A DNA stretch of 64,000 nucleotides from Nitrospira sp. Its GTDB lineage: Bacteria > Nitrospirota > Nitrospiria > Nitrospirales > Nitrospiraceae. Positions 7,536 through 16,218 of the stretch are shown here, in pieces; within the stretch, counting starts at the first letter, position 1, and each line of letters opens with the position of its first letter. The position numbers and the translations under genes are program-made. A model generated the notes under the pieces. The model worked only from the letters and a program-made list of their open reading frames with translations. It searched no databases and was not told the origin of the DNA. The stretch covers positions 273,049 through 337,048 of the forward strand of contig CP092081.1 in NCBI GenBank assembly GCA_022226935.1, in the 5' to 3' direction.

Positions 7536-8705
7536 TGAGACAGCCATAAGGAGAACGTTCTGGCACAATCGCCATCCTAGCCAGGAGGTTGTCCTGCGCC
7601 AGTCGAAGTTCACCGAAACACAGATCGTATCCATTCTGAAAGAAGCTGATGCGGGCCGACCGGTCAACGAAATGTGGCGGCACGACGGGATCAGTTCCGC
7701 CACCTACTACAAGTAGAAGGCGAAGTACGGCGGACTGGAGGCCTTGGATGTGAAGCGGCTCAAGGAGTTGGCGCACGAAAACAACCGGCTGAAGCGGATG
7801 TATGCCGATCTCTCGCTTGAGAATGCGGCGCTGAAAGATGTCATCGCAAAAAAACTGTAAGACCTGCTGACCGGCGGGAGGTCGTCACGCATTTGGTGAC
7901 ACACGGGGGCTTCCCGGTTCAGCGGGCCTGTCGTGCAGTGGGTTTGAGGCGGACGACATACTATCGGCCGCTCATGGACGGGGCCCGACGGGATGCCCCG
8001 ATCATCTCGGCACTGACGACGCTCGTCGCGGCGAAGAGTCGCTGGGGCGTTTGGAAGTGTTGGGGGCGACTCCGATTGGATGGACATCCGTGGAATCACA
8101 AGCGCCTCTGGCGGGTGTACTGCCAGCTCCGCTTGAATCTCCCCGGTCGGACGAAGAAGCGGCTCTCAGCTCGTCTACGACAACCGTTGGCGTGATTCCG
8201 TACCTGAACGCCGTGTGGGCCGTGGACTTCATGAGTGACACGCTCTATGGCGGCCGACGATTCCGGACACTGAATCTACTGGATGAAGGCGTGCGAGAAG
8301 GCTTGGCGATTGAGATCGATACGTCGCTCCCGGCTGAACGCGTGATTCACGTGCTGGAGCAAGTCGTGAGCTGGCGGGGCCAACCACAAGCAATTCGGCT
8401 CGATAATGGCCCAGAATTCCTCGCCGACCGATTCATCACCTGGTGTGCGGAACGGCGATTCAGCTGTGGCACATCCAACCGGGCAAGCCGGATCAGAATG
8501 CCTTGATTGAGCGGTATACCCGGACCTATCGGACCGAGGTGTTGAGCGCCTATGTATTCGAGGCATTGGATCAGGTGCGAGAGATCAGTGCCGAATGGTT
8601 GCAGAGTTACAATGAAAAGCGGCCCCATGACGCGTTGGCGGGCCTGCCGCCAACCACATATCGGGCCCAAGTGGAAGCCGGAAATTCTTCCATGAAACTG
8701 TCTCC
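7536..8705 (+). mobile_element. Decayed IS3-family element (IS407-like group)
   Basis: The element contains an orfA and an orfB of the IS3 family, both broken. A GAGACAG at 7537-7543 and its complement CTGTCTC at 8698-8704, which overlaps the last codons of orfB, are the best candidates for terminal inverted repeats, though the matching beyond seven bases is weak. No target-site duplication is evident. The ends are therefore provisional. Confidence 0.6.
7594..7860 (+). pseudogene. IS3 orfA, broken
   Basis: The frame reads QSKFTETQIVSILKEADAGR and later a leucine-zipper part (RLKELAHENNRLKRMYADLS), the standard HTH plus coiled-coil layout of IS3 OrfA. The expected ATG start is CTG, although AGGAGG sits just upstream. 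Codon 41 is TAG where the family has Trp (YYKWKAKYGG). The protein cannot be made in one piece. Confidence 0.88.
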
Positions 8706-8709
8706 CTGA
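7861..8709 (+). pseudogene. IS3 orfB transposase, broken by two frameshifts
   Basis: The DDE integrase is spread over three frames. The first covers the N-terminal HTH_21 part (GGFPVQRACRAVGL to KKRLSARLRQPL). Near 8190 the frame shifts to give AVWAVDFMSDTLYGGRRF and RLDNGPEFLAD with the first two catalytic Asp. Near 8455 it shifts again to IQPGKPDQNALIERYTRTYR with the catalytic Glu. All catalytic residues remain recognisable, so inactivation is fairly recent, but no functional transposase is encoded. Confidence 0.9.
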
Positions 8710-8931
8710 CGGGGGAGCATACACTCGCAGTACAGCTGATCTACGGAAGATGAAGCCTGAACCAGGAACTCACGCAGTTCACCAAGTTGATGAGATGGAA
8801 TCTTGCCCGGCGTCGTCAGTGCCGGGCACAGGGACTCCAAGATCGACACAGTGACCGGCGTGCGATACCCAAGGTGGAGAAGACAGTTATACTCGTTCCT
8901 AATTTCTCCTGCTCCTCCACCTCTGCTCTTT

Positions 8932-9654
8932 TCAATAGATGCTCTTGCTCACCTCATTTGAGTAACTGCTTTCGCTCCCACTACTGCCATAGCTCGTCAC
9001 GACAAAATAATACGTGGTCCCTAGGGTCAGGTTACTTATCGTATAGGAGGTCACATTCCCTACATCCAATGGCGTTCCGTAACGTCCCGAGGCTGTCCCC
9101 ATATAGACCTTATATCCAGCCAGGTTGGTGTCCGATACCGCGCCCCAACTGAGTGTCGCCTTGGTACTGGATGGCGGTGGTGGTGGTGGCGGCGAAGTCG
9201 GTGGCGGTGGCGGCGAAGTCGGCGGCGGTGGCGGCGAAGTCCGCGGCGCGGTCACTCTGAGGGTTACAGGGATCGACGTGCGGTCCCCGTCATCCAATGT
9301 GACCGTAACCGTCGCTGTGTAAGTGCCCACTGCCATCCCAGCAGCATTTACTGTCAATACCATCTGTGTAGACGTTGTCATAGATCCTGATCTTGGAGAA
9401 ATCATGAGCCATGATGCGCTATCCCTCACCGTCCAGCTACGCTGGCGCCGCCCAGATCTGGACAAGCTCACCGTCTGGCTGGGAGGATTGGTCCCTCGAA
9501 CGGCTTGAAAAGTCACTGTCGTGGGATTTGCAGTCAACGCCCACGCTTCACAGGATGTCCAAACTCCAATCATTAGCGCCAGGCTGATACCCCAACGAAG
9601 CAACAATGCACCCATCGCCCCTTGTAAAATTGCGTCTTGATGAACTTGATGCAT
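8932..9654 (-). CDS. Secreted BACON / fibronectin III protein with proline-rich linker
   Basis: This 240-residue protein has a signal peptide over about residues 1-39 (SLALMIGVWTSCEAWA). A BACON-like beta-sandwich domain follows (LTANPTTVTFQAVRG ... IPVTLRVT, about 40-135), then a Pro-rich linker of TSPPPPP repeats, then one fibronectin type III domain ending at SKSIY. Such proteins are usually exported and bind carbohydrate or surface structures. A GTG at 9660 opens the frame, but the ATG at 9654 is preceded by GAGGTG and is preferred. It borders the exopolysaccharide locus, but a role there is only suggested by position. Confidence 0.78.
   Translation of the reverse strand: MHQVHQDAILQGAMGALLLRWGISLALMIGVWTSCEAWALTANPTTVTFQAVRGTNPPSQTVSLSRSGRRQRSWTVRDSASWLMISPRSGSMTTSTQMVLTVNAAGMAVGTYTATVTVTLDDGDRTSIPVTLRVTAPRTSPPPPPTSPPPPPTSPPPPPPPSSTKATLSWGAVSDTNLAGYKVYMGTASGRYGTPLDVGNVTSYTISNLTLGTTYYFVVTSYGSSGSESSYSNEVSKSIY
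9179..9241. repeat. Three 21-bp tandem repeats coding the proline linker
   Basis: Three adjacent 21-bp units, each ending in GGCGGCGAAGTC on the plus strand, encode the repeated TSPPPPP linker of the minus-strand protein. The units differ at one or two third positions. Such repeats allow linker length to change by slippage. Confidence 0.85.
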
Positions 9655-9938
9655 ATTCACCTCAATCGTTGTGCTACTGGGATCTCTTCATGTCCATCTT
9701 CTCAATGAAATGCCGGTGACCGCTCTCACTTCCTAATGAAGCAACAGCGATGCCACTTGAAGGCGCGGTCGAAGTCACTGACGATTAATGATTTGTGCCC
9801 GATATGAAGAAACCGCAGAAAGGCAGTGACCTACACAGCCGTTCAGTTGTGTACACGCACTATTTCACGAAAGACAGAGAAGGTTCAAGAAGAATCAAGA
9901 GGGAAAACCATAGCGAGGGCGCATTCTGAGTACTAGGA
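9655..9938. other. Non-coding gap upstream of the BACON/FnIII gene
   Basis: No supported gene is present. The stretch must hold the promoter for the minus-strand BACON/FnIII gene. It leads into an IS3 scrap at 9939-10016. Confidence 0.4.
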
Positions 9939-10016
9939 CTTCTCGGCCAGTTGGAAGATGAAAACCGTTGGCTGAAACAGATGCTAGTGGAACTAGCTGG
10001 ACATTCTAGATGCTGA
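9939..10016 (+). pseudogene. IS3 orfA scrap
   Basis: A 25-codon open stretch reads LGQLEDENRWLKQMLVELAG and then stops. This matches the leucine-zipper segment found in IS3-family OrfA proteins (QLEDENRRLKQMVAEL). No flanking orfA or orfB remains, so it is a relic of a second, older IS3 insertion. Confidence 0.65.
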
Positions 10017-10141
10017 AGCCGTCACCGCTGGTCCTCTTTTAGCCATGTTCGTTTAGTTCCAGCCTCGAAAAGCAAAGGGCCAGTCCTCTTGCGAGGACTG
10101 GCCCTGCGCGTAGATACTCTTCTTGAACGAATAAGGAAGAA

Positions 10142-10402
10142 CTAAACCTTCTTGGACGCCCTTCTCCATGTCCAGAGGCCTAGTCCTGCGAGGCCAGCAC
10201 CGAGGAGGATTACGGAGGATGGCTCGGGAACGGATGCGCATTTTTTCGGTTGATTTCCACTTGGGCCACAGCCGTTGGTATCACTTGCGCCTGGAACATT
10301 GCCATTGTCCGGCTTGGCCACTGTAAAATTACCATAGAGCCCCGCAATGACCACCGCGCTCCCTAGCAGGATAGAACCGATAAGACTAAATAGTATCCTC
10401 AT
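10142..10402 (-). CDS. Small PEP-CTERM sorting-domain protein
   Basis: This 86-residue protein has an N-terminal signal peptide (residues 1-20) and a complete PEP-CTERM tail: VPEPSS at 58-63, a hydrophobic helix, then WTWRRASKK. Exosortases cut or process such tails so that the cargo can be attached or released at the surface. The mature part is only about 35 residues, is Asn/Gly/Pro-rich and has two Cys. The gene has a very strong AAGGAGGAG site and lies 87 bases behind the FemAB-like gene and downstream of the exosortase gene, so it is a likely local substrate. Confidence 0.9.
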   Translation of the reverse strand: MRILFSLIGSILLGSAVVIAGLYGNFTVAKPDNGNVPGASDTNGCGPSGNQPKKCASVPEPSSVILLGAGLAGLGLWTWRRASKKV

Positions 10403-10489
10403 TTCTGCTCCTCCTTAAGATTAACCTTCCGTACTTAGGCCATGAAGGTGAAACGCACATTTCCCGCCCCAGCTCTTCCCTGATGCGGC

Positions 10490-11545
10490 TTATCCGATAT
10501 GTCGATACAAAAGCCGTCCGGCCAATGTCAGCAGACTGTTTGGCATTCGCGCAAATACTTCCTTCGCGCAACGAATCTTCAAATCATCTCGGCACCGAGA
10601 GGCAGTCTCAAGAGGCGCACGCCAGGTGCTCAAGGTGGAGCGTTCGGCGGACCAGCGCCCCTTAAACGCGATCAGGCCTGGATTGTCGAGATCCGACCGC
10701 CCCCAGTCGAATATCTCGGCCGCTGCTTGCTTAGCATCTTTAATCGCTTCCCAGAAGAGCATGGCTGTTCCCCCGAGATTATTAAAACGTGTATCGGAAC
10801 CACCATATTTGTAGACCATGCTCTTTCCATGACGGAGAGTTAAGATGCCTGCAACAGGCTGCCCTGCCTTGGAAGCAATCCTGATACAGACATTTTCTCC
10901 CAAACAGAACACCAGATTGCGGAACCACTCAATGGGTGGTGGGGGAAGGTGGTGACGGGACCGGGTCAGTTGAAGCAAGCCATAAAATTGATGGAGCAAG
11001 TCGCCGCTGCGGCCCGCTTGATAGCTCAGCTCCTCTCGTTGTGCGCGGCTGATCTTTCGCTGGATGCAGTTCTTGTGAAATCCCTGATACAACCGATCTA
11101 GCCCTTGCCGAAGATCAAGCCGATGCAGGCAATAGGTCGTAACCTTGCTGAAATTTTCGCCAACATTTAGAAGGGAATCAGCGGACCTCAGCTCCACATA
11201 CTTCCAACGTTCCTGGTTTCTCATTTTCTCTACACAGCTTGACAAAATCGTGAACTGCTCGGGCTGCTCCACGAGCGGCTCACAGTGATCTGAAAGGGGT
11301 AAAGAGACAAGTCGATTGCCGGTAATCCGGCTGCGGACGACACAAAATAACAGTGCATTCGTGAGTTTTTCGGAATGGGCGGACGTGGTGAAGGCGACAG
11401 GATCGTATCCGTAAGTCTCCTGCAACGCCCGCAGCCACCCGCGAGTATGGAACACCGAGCCCTTCGGATGCCGATCGACAAAATCAGGCCACCGCGAATC
11501 GTGAAGCGGATCGATTGCATAGCCTCCACCTAGTGTCGTCGACAT
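10490..11545 (-). CDS. FemAB/GNAT-like protein of the PEP-CTERM system
   Basis: The 351-residue protein resembles the FemAB-related acyltransferases found beside exosortases (tandem GNAT folds). Visible family blocks are SVFHTRGWLRALQETYGYDP near the N-terminus and VYKYGGSDTRFNNLGGTAML followed by FDWGRSDLDNPGLIAFKGRW near the C-terminus. Relatives transfer aminoacyl groups to peptidoglycan, but the PEP-CTERM-associated branch has no established reaction. A good AAGGTGAG site precedes the ATG. It sits 25 bases after the exosortase gene, in the same direction. Confidence 0.85.
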   Translation of the reverse strand: MSTTLGGGYAIDPLHDSRWPDFVDRHPKGSVFHTRGWLRALQETYGYDPVAFTTSAHSEKLTNALLFCVVRSRITGNRLVSLPLSDHCEPLVEQPEQFTILSSCVEKMRNQERWKYVELRSADSLLNVGENFSKVTTYCLHRLDLRQGLDRLYQGFHKNCIQRKISRAQREELSYQAGRSGDLLHQFYGLLQLTRSRHHLPPPPIEWFRNLVFCLGENVCIRIASKAGQPVAGILTLRHGKSMVYKYGGSDTRFNNLGGTAMLFWEAIKDAKQAAAEIFDWGRSDLDNPGLIAFKGRWSAERSTLSTWRAPLETASRCRDDLKIRCAKEVFARMPNSLLTLAGRLLYRHIG

Positions 11546-11569
11546 GGCTCACCTTGTTTGGCGTTATGT

Positions 11570-12577
11570 TTAGTGGTTTCCTGCTGCCAACTTCTCGGCC
11601 TGCGCTATACGCGCACCATCAATCGCGAAGTGGGATCCGACCTTTATCTCAAGTCGACGCAATAGCCAGACCAATGAAAAAAGGACAACAAGAGAGATCA
11701 GGAAGAGCGGAATTCCCCCATTCCTGTGCAAGGCACTGTTGGTGATATAGATCGGATCGACGTAATTGGCCACCAGTGTTAAACCGACGATACGGAAGGC
11801 GTTCTTAATAATCGCGAAAGGAATGATGAGCGCTACGATACTTATCTTTCCCCAAAGGGAGTGAAGCAAAAAATGGCCGGCCACGAGACTGGTCAGGACG
11901 AGAGCCAGCGTCGAACGGATTCCGCTGCATGCTTCCGCAATATGAATCGTAAAATTCGATAATTTGAACAAAAACCCTTCACGAATGACTGGTATTCCGA
12001 GAATCGAGAATAGAAAGGCGGTGACTTCGGCGGAGCTACGCTGCAAAAAGCGAATGATCGCGTCCAAGAGATGTGATGGTAGCGGGACCAAAAAAAGAAG
12101 AAACAGCAGACCAAATGACACTCTGAGACAGCGCACGAGCCCAAAGCAGAACAAAAAGATGCCCCAGCACATCACCACGAAGGCCAACATTGCCGTAGAT
12201 AAGTGGTCTGGATCTCCGGTACCTGCATCCGTCACCCAGTAACATGCCCCCCCCGCCCCCATTAATAGCAATCCGAGCCATGGACTCCATTCTGTCGAAC
12301 TCGATAATGTTTTGCGGTCACGGTAGAGAACGTAGAGGCTCACCCCTGGTATCAGGACCATGTGAGAATAATGTTCCTGCTGCTGCGTCAGAGAAATTAA
12401 TTGGACGAGCGGATGCCAGAACGCTACGCATGTGGTCAGTACCAACAGAGCAAAAAGAACATTGCGATGGGTCGGGGTGAATGGCAACGTCTTGCTGAAA
12501 ATTCGAGGGACAGAGGACGACGCAGGCTCGATGGTTCCGCAACAGACCCCGACCTGAATTTCTTTTTGATGCTGCAC
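11570..12577 (-). CDS. Exosortase (XrtA/EpsH family)
   Basis: This 335-residue inner-membrane protein with about eight helices has the exosortase catalytic triad: Cys217 in AEACSGIRS, Arg262 in KNAFRIVG and His284 in SALHRNGG. Exosortases are transpeptidase-like enzymes thought to process PEP-CTERM proteins. The frame begins at a GTG with no clear Shine-Dalgarno, and a hydrophilic N-terminus of about 35 residues precedes the first helix, so the start is uncertain. Many XrtA proteins carry a fused or adjacent EpsI (DUF3485) domain; none is present here. Confidence 0.93.
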   Translation of the reverse strand: MQHQKEIQVGVCCGTIEPASSSVPRIFSKTLPFTPTHRNVLFALLVLTTCVAFWHPLVQLISLTQQQEHYSHMVLIPGVSLYVLYRDRKTLSSSTEWSPWLGLLLMGAGGACYWVTDAGTGDPDHLSTAMLAFVVMCWGIFLFCFGLVRCLRVSFGLLFLLFLVPLPSHLLDAIIRFLQRSSAEVTAFLFSILGIPVIREGFLFKLSNFTIHIAEACSGIRSTLALVLTSLVAGHFLLHSLWGKISIVALIIPFAIIKNAFRIVGLTLVANYVDPIYITNSALHRNGGIPLFLISLVVLFSLVWLLRRLEIKVGSHFAIDGARIAQAEKLAAGNH

Positions 12578-12621
12578 AGTAGTTTGAGAGGCTTGAACGG
12601 TTGAAGTGAGCCGATTGGCCC

Positions 12622-13737
12622 CTAGCAGGCCCCCTTGCCGCTGATCATGGCTGCGGGGGTTGCAACGAGAATTTTGATGTCTCCCCAGAAAGACATGGTT
12701 CTTGCGTAGCGGAGGTCCAGACGTACCATCTCATCAAATGTAGTACGGCTTCGTCCCACCACCTGCCAGAGTCCGGTAATGCCGGGTTTAGCATCCAGCA
12801 CTCGCCTACGATGCCATGGTTTGTACCGCTCAAGTTCGTACCAAAGCGGAGGCCGCGGCCCGACGAGCGACATTTCGCCGATCAATACATTCCACAGTTG
12901 AGGCAACTCATCGAGACTGGTTCTTCGGAGAAGATGTCCGATTGGAGTGATCCTTGGATCGTTGGTTAATTTGAAGAACTTGTCCTTCGCTTCATGATCT
13001 TTTTTATCGCTGGACGTAATAAACCAGCTGACGTAACTATGGTGCACCCCATGGTCGGCATTCTCGTACATCGTCCGGAACTTGCACATCATGAAGGGTT
13101 TCATCATCTGCCCCACCCGCACCTGGCGAAAGATGACCGGCCCCCGGGACGACAATTTGACTAGCCCTGCGATCACCCCGAGCAACGGGGAAAAGACTAT
13201 CAACAGCAACAGACTCAGTAGGATATCCATCCCCCGCTTGACGATATGAAAATCGGCGATCGCCCATTGATCCTGGAGTTCCGGGAAGAAAGACGGGTCC
13301 ATCTCTTGATGTTCGGCTCTCTCCAGTTTCCAAGGCTCCGGATAAGCATGCAAACTGATCGACAGTCGTGGGGCCAATTCTCCCTCCAACTGACAGGTGA
13401 ATTCTTTCTGAAAATCTGCCTCGAGCCGATTGCAAATCGTGACCATATTCGCAGTCTCAACCTCAGGAACGAGCAGACCCATGATGGACTGCCGTTCATA
13501 CCAGCCGAGAATATCGATATCCGACTTGACTGCCGACAAGGCCCCCGTGATCGCGTCATACACGGTCCGAGACGTAACATGTCCGCTGTCCTCCGCACTA
13601 ATCAAGAGCATCACCATCGCCTGCCCGGATCGCTCCGTGCGCTGGCGCTCTTGCCTGATGCTAGCTTTAAAGGACAATTCGTCCAGTATCGTGTGAGCCG
13701 TTCCGTGCATCTTCCTTTCCACGCATGAGGAAATCAT
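12622..13737 (-). CDS. Undecaprenyl-phosphate sugar-1-phosphate transferase with GGDEF-like N-terminus
   Basis: This enzyme of about 371 residues should start repeat-unit assembly by moving a sugar-1-phosphate onto undecaprenyl phosphate. The C-terminal half is a classical bacterial sugar transferase: a membrane hairpin (DILLSLLLLIVFSPLLGVIA), then RGPVIFRQVRVG, CKFRTMYENAD, RRTSLDELPQLWNVL and PGITGLWQV. The first ~150 residues form a soluble domain with the outline of a degenerate GGDEF fold (SGQAMVMLL, DIDILGWYERQSIMGLLVPE). The ATG at 13737 has GAGGGGAG upstream and avoids overlap with the preceding gene. See the similar free-standing domain at 15120. Confidence 0.92.
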   Translation of the reverse strand: MISSCVERKMHGTAHTILDELSFKASIRQERQRTERSGQAMVMLLISAEDSGHVTSRTVYDAITGALSAVKSDIDILGWYERQSIMGLLVPEVETANMVTICNRLEADFQKEFTCQLEGELAPRLSISLHAYPEPWKLERAEHQEMDPSFFPELQDQWAIADFHIVKRGMDILLSLLLLIVFSPLLGVIAGLVKLSSRGPVIFRQVRVGQMMKPFMMCKFRTMYENADHGVHHSYVSWFITSSDKKDHEAKDKFFKLTNDPRITPIGHLLRRTSLDELPQLWNVLIGEMSLVGPRPPLWYELERYKPWHRRRVLDAKPGITGLWQVVGRSRTTFDEMVRLDLRYARTMSFWGDIKILVATPAAMISGKGAC

Positions 13738-13750
13738 ACGGGCTCCCCTC

Positions 13751-14824
13751 TCATAACGTCTGAACACAAGACTCATTGCTGGCGAACGTTGAGGCTGCCG
13801 CAGCGGGAAGACCGTCGCGACTCTGGGATAGGACGATCTCTTTATGCTGTCTCAGCGACTGTTCCGCCGCCTCCAGAATCCGCACGACACGTAGTCCCGC
13901 CAATCCATCATTGAAGGGCCGTATTCCGCTCTTGATGCAATCCAGGAAATACCGCGTTTCAAGATGAAGGGCCTCAAGCTCTTCGATCTTGGGCGCCCAC
14001 ATGTCGCCGGTCCGGTAACTGACCAATGCTTTATGGATGCCCTGTTCCGTCCCCAGATCAGCCCCTTTGTCGTACACACGAACCTTTTCGGCCGGATCCA
14101 AATCATTCCATACCAGCATCTTTTTTTGTCCACCGACCAGCGTCGTGCGGACCTTCACCGGCGACAGCCAGTTGACATTAATATGGGCAAGAACGTTGTT
14201 GGGGAAATACACCGCCAAATGCGCGATGTCCTCGAGGCCATTGACATGGGCCGTACCGGTTGCCACCACCAACTCCGGCTCAAGCCCGATCAGATAATCC
14301 ATGATGGACAGGTCATGTGGAGCCAGGTCCCACAAGACGTTCACGTCATGTTGAAACAGCCCTAGATTCACCCGCGTGGAATCATAGTAATAGAGCGGGC
14401 CCAAGGTGCCGTCATCGACGAGTTGTTTGATCTTCCGCACGGCGCCTGTAAACAGAAACGTATGATCCACCATGATCCGCAGATTCTGGCGTTCTGCCAA
14501 CTCGACAAGCCTTGCGGCTTGTTCGGCGGTGGCCGTAAAGGGTTTCTCCACGAACACATGCTTTCCATTCTCCAAGGCTTTCCTGGCCAGTTCGTAGTGA
14601 TAGGAGACCGGTGTCACGATAGCGACGGCGTCAATTTCAGCAGAGGTCACGATCTCGCTCACATCGACTGTGACACGCACACCAGCGTGCCGGCTCGCCA
14701 CGCGTGCGAGAGCCTTGGGATTGGTGTCGCAGACAGCCACGACTTTGCAGTCTTCATGTGCCGAAAAGTTACGCACAATGTTCGGCCCCCAATACCCGTA
14801 ACCGATCACGCCTAGTTTCACCAT
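13751..14824 (-). CDS. Gfo/Idh/MocA oxidoreductase, probable UDP-sugar 3-dehydrogenase (WbpB/WlbA type)
   Basis: The 357-residue protein starts with a Rossmann motif (VIGYGYWGPNIVRNF) and carries EKPFTATAEQA, the active-site Lys block of the family, and WDLAPHDLSIMDYL. WbpB/WlbA enzymes oxidise the 3-OH of UDP-GlcNAc uronate so that an aminotransferase can install a 3-amino group. The aminotransferase (37830) and N-acetyltransferase (39034) of that route lie in the same locus, which supports the specific call. It is 13 bases upstream of the sugar transferase gene. Confidence 0.88.
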   Translation of the reverse strand: MVKLGVIGYGYWGPNIVRNFSAHEDCKVVAVCDTNPKALARVASRHAGVRVTVDVSEIVTSAEIDAVAIVTPVSYHYELARKALENGKHVFVEKPFTATAEQAARLVELAERQNLRIMVDHTFLFTGAVRKIKQLVDDGTLGPLYYYDSTRVNLGLFQHDVNVLWDLAPHDLSIMDYLIGLEPELVVATGTAHVNGLEDIAHLAVYFPNNVLAHINVNWLSPVKVRTTLVGGQKKMLVWNDLDPAEKVRVYDKGADLGTEQGIHKALVSYRTGDMWAPKIEELEALHLETRYFLDCIKSGIRPFNDGLAGLRVVRILEAAEQSLRQHKEIVLSQSRDGLPAAAASTFASNESCVQTL

Positions 14825-15119
14825 GGTGTCACTCCTTTACTCATGTTACGCCGATTAATACATCTCACTCGTCACGAACGAGCAAGTTGAACAGAGAACG
14901 ACTGCAGCGATTGAATTGATCGATCCTCCATGAAGCTTCACGAGCATTGTTTGTAGGGAATCGCGGAGGGTTTCCCCGCGAGAATCCGGAGCGATGAGGA
15001 AAAGTGTCTTAACCGGGATTTCGAATACTGAGCGGAGAGCTGGGCCTTGGAGACACTAGCCGAGACCGAAGATTCATAATCTCAACTGAAGTGCGAGCGG
15101 AGAGGTGCGGACGAGGTCT
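14825..15119. other. Gap upstream of the oxidoreductase gene
   Basis: No gene is supported. A GC-rich inverted repeat (TCGCGG ... CCGCGA) occurs near 14964-14984, with no T-run on either strand. A TTGTAGGGA half-site resembling the palindrome at 15833 lies at about 14950. Confidence 0.4.
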
Positions 15120-15521
15120 TCAGATTTGTGCTACCTCATCATGTCGACATACCCGGATCTGGACGGACCATGTCTCTTCGGGGTAGAGTCGGGCTCGCAA
15201 ACTTTCTTGCAGGCGTAACTGAAGGCCATTGTGGCCGTCTTCCACAGAATTTCCCCGCATCGTAGCCAAGAGCGCTCCCACGATGTGCTCATCCCGATAC
15301 CATCCGATGCAATCCGTAGCCCGGAGATTTCCGGAGAGAGAGTCGATCACCACCGTGGAAAGATGTCGCCCCATCGGGACAATGATCCCTTGTGCATTAC
15401 TACAGTAGACGAGAAGGATTCGGCAGGTTTGTCCGGATCGTGCGGAGCGCCGGGTTTCACTTTCCAAGAGATGCCGGAAGGCCACTTCTCTGTAGACGTC
15501 ACCCGGTGTAGATTCCCTCAT
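15120..15521 (-). CDS. Stand-alone homologue of the sugar transferase GGDEF-like domain
   Basis: This gene of about 133 codons encodes only one domain. Its sequence (SGQTCRILLVYC ... LSGNLRATDCIGWYRDEHIVGALL ... LRARLYPEETWSVQIRVCRH) follows the N-terminal domain of the sugar transferase at 12622 (SGQAMVMLLISA ... LSAVKSDIDILGWYERQSIMGLLV ... APRLSISLHAYPE) block for block. Neither carries a GGDEF signature, so diguanylate cyclase activity is unlikely; a binding or regulatory role is inferred. The frame opens at a TTG at 15686, but the extra residues match nothing and the ATG at 15521 starts just before the domain. Confidence 0.65.
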   Translation of the reverse strand: MRESTPGDVYREVAFRHLLESETRRSARSGQTCRILLVYCSNAQGIIVPMGRHLSTVVIDSLSGNLRATDCIGWYRDEHIVGALLATMRGNSVEDGHNGLQLRLQESLRARLYPEETWSVQIRVCRHDEVAQI

Positions 15522-16218
15522 ATCTGTCCGCCGACCATTCAGCCTTATTACTGCGAGCAGCGCGGTAAAAACGCCGCCCGCCTTCCTGCCCACACGAGAC
15601 CAATTGAGCAAAGAAAAAATTCCCGGCCCTGGAGTTCCTGGATGCATATAACTTGCTTGTGCGGCTTCTATAAAGAGATCCCGCAATGTCGGACAGTGTG
15701 TTAACGAAGACGGTGCTGTCCCGAGGCCACCGGATGGCGGCTAATCAGAGGAGTGAGGCGACGGAGCGCATGGGATGAACTTGCGGCACGACATTTAATG
15801 CTCTACTAATCGGACTATTCCCAGGCCGTTATTGTAGGGCTCTCCCTACACGATTGGACTAACAAGGCCTTACCTTCAGCTAGGGCTGTATAGGCTGTGT
15901 TGAGAACCATATGATCTTTCAGCGGGTTAATAGTGCTGGGCGTAGTCCTAAAATTCCAGCCGGAACGGGCATCTGTTTTGCGTATCTCGAGAGCAGATGG
16001 TATGGTGCTGAATCAGTCAGGGAAATCTTGACGGGATTCTTCACCTTCTCTAATTTACTGCTTCGTATGGTGGCGTATGGCTGACAGGGTGTGAGACATG
16101 AACACCTCACGTTAGGTGTCGCAGAAGTAACGCAGAGCGTTGGCATCTGGCTCATCCCGCTACACAGCGTAACTTCGTAGTTTCTCAGGTTATCGGTACA
16201 ACACATTGGAGTAAGATT
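15522..16218. other. Divergent intergenic region between the GGDEF-like and beta-helix genes
   Basis: This spacer separates two divergent genes and must contain both promoters. A perfect palindrome lies at 15833-15850. GGAGTAAG precedes the plus-strand ATG at 16219. I see no further coding sequence or RNA gene. Confidence 0.45.
15833..15850. repeat. Perfect inverted repeat TGTAGGG-ctct-CCCTACA
   Basis: Seven-base arms flank a four-base spacer between divergent genes. There is no T-run, so it is not a terminator. Its size and position suit a dimeric regulator operator. One half-site (TTGTAGGGA) recurs near 14950 on the other side of the GGDEF-like gene. Confidence 0.5.

Noticed and set aside
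7474..7776. A 100-codon minus-strand frame across the IS3 left end
   Set aside because: It is the antisense of orfA and of the flanking DNA; no homology or ribosome-binding site.
16159..16185. TTGGCATCTGGCTC considered as a sigma-54 (-24/-12) promoter
   Set aside because: The spacing between the GG and the GC elements does not fit.
15919..16206. A 95-codon minus-strand frame upstream of the beta-helix gene
   Set aside because: It occupies the expected promoter region, lacks a ribosome-binding site and shows no family pattern.
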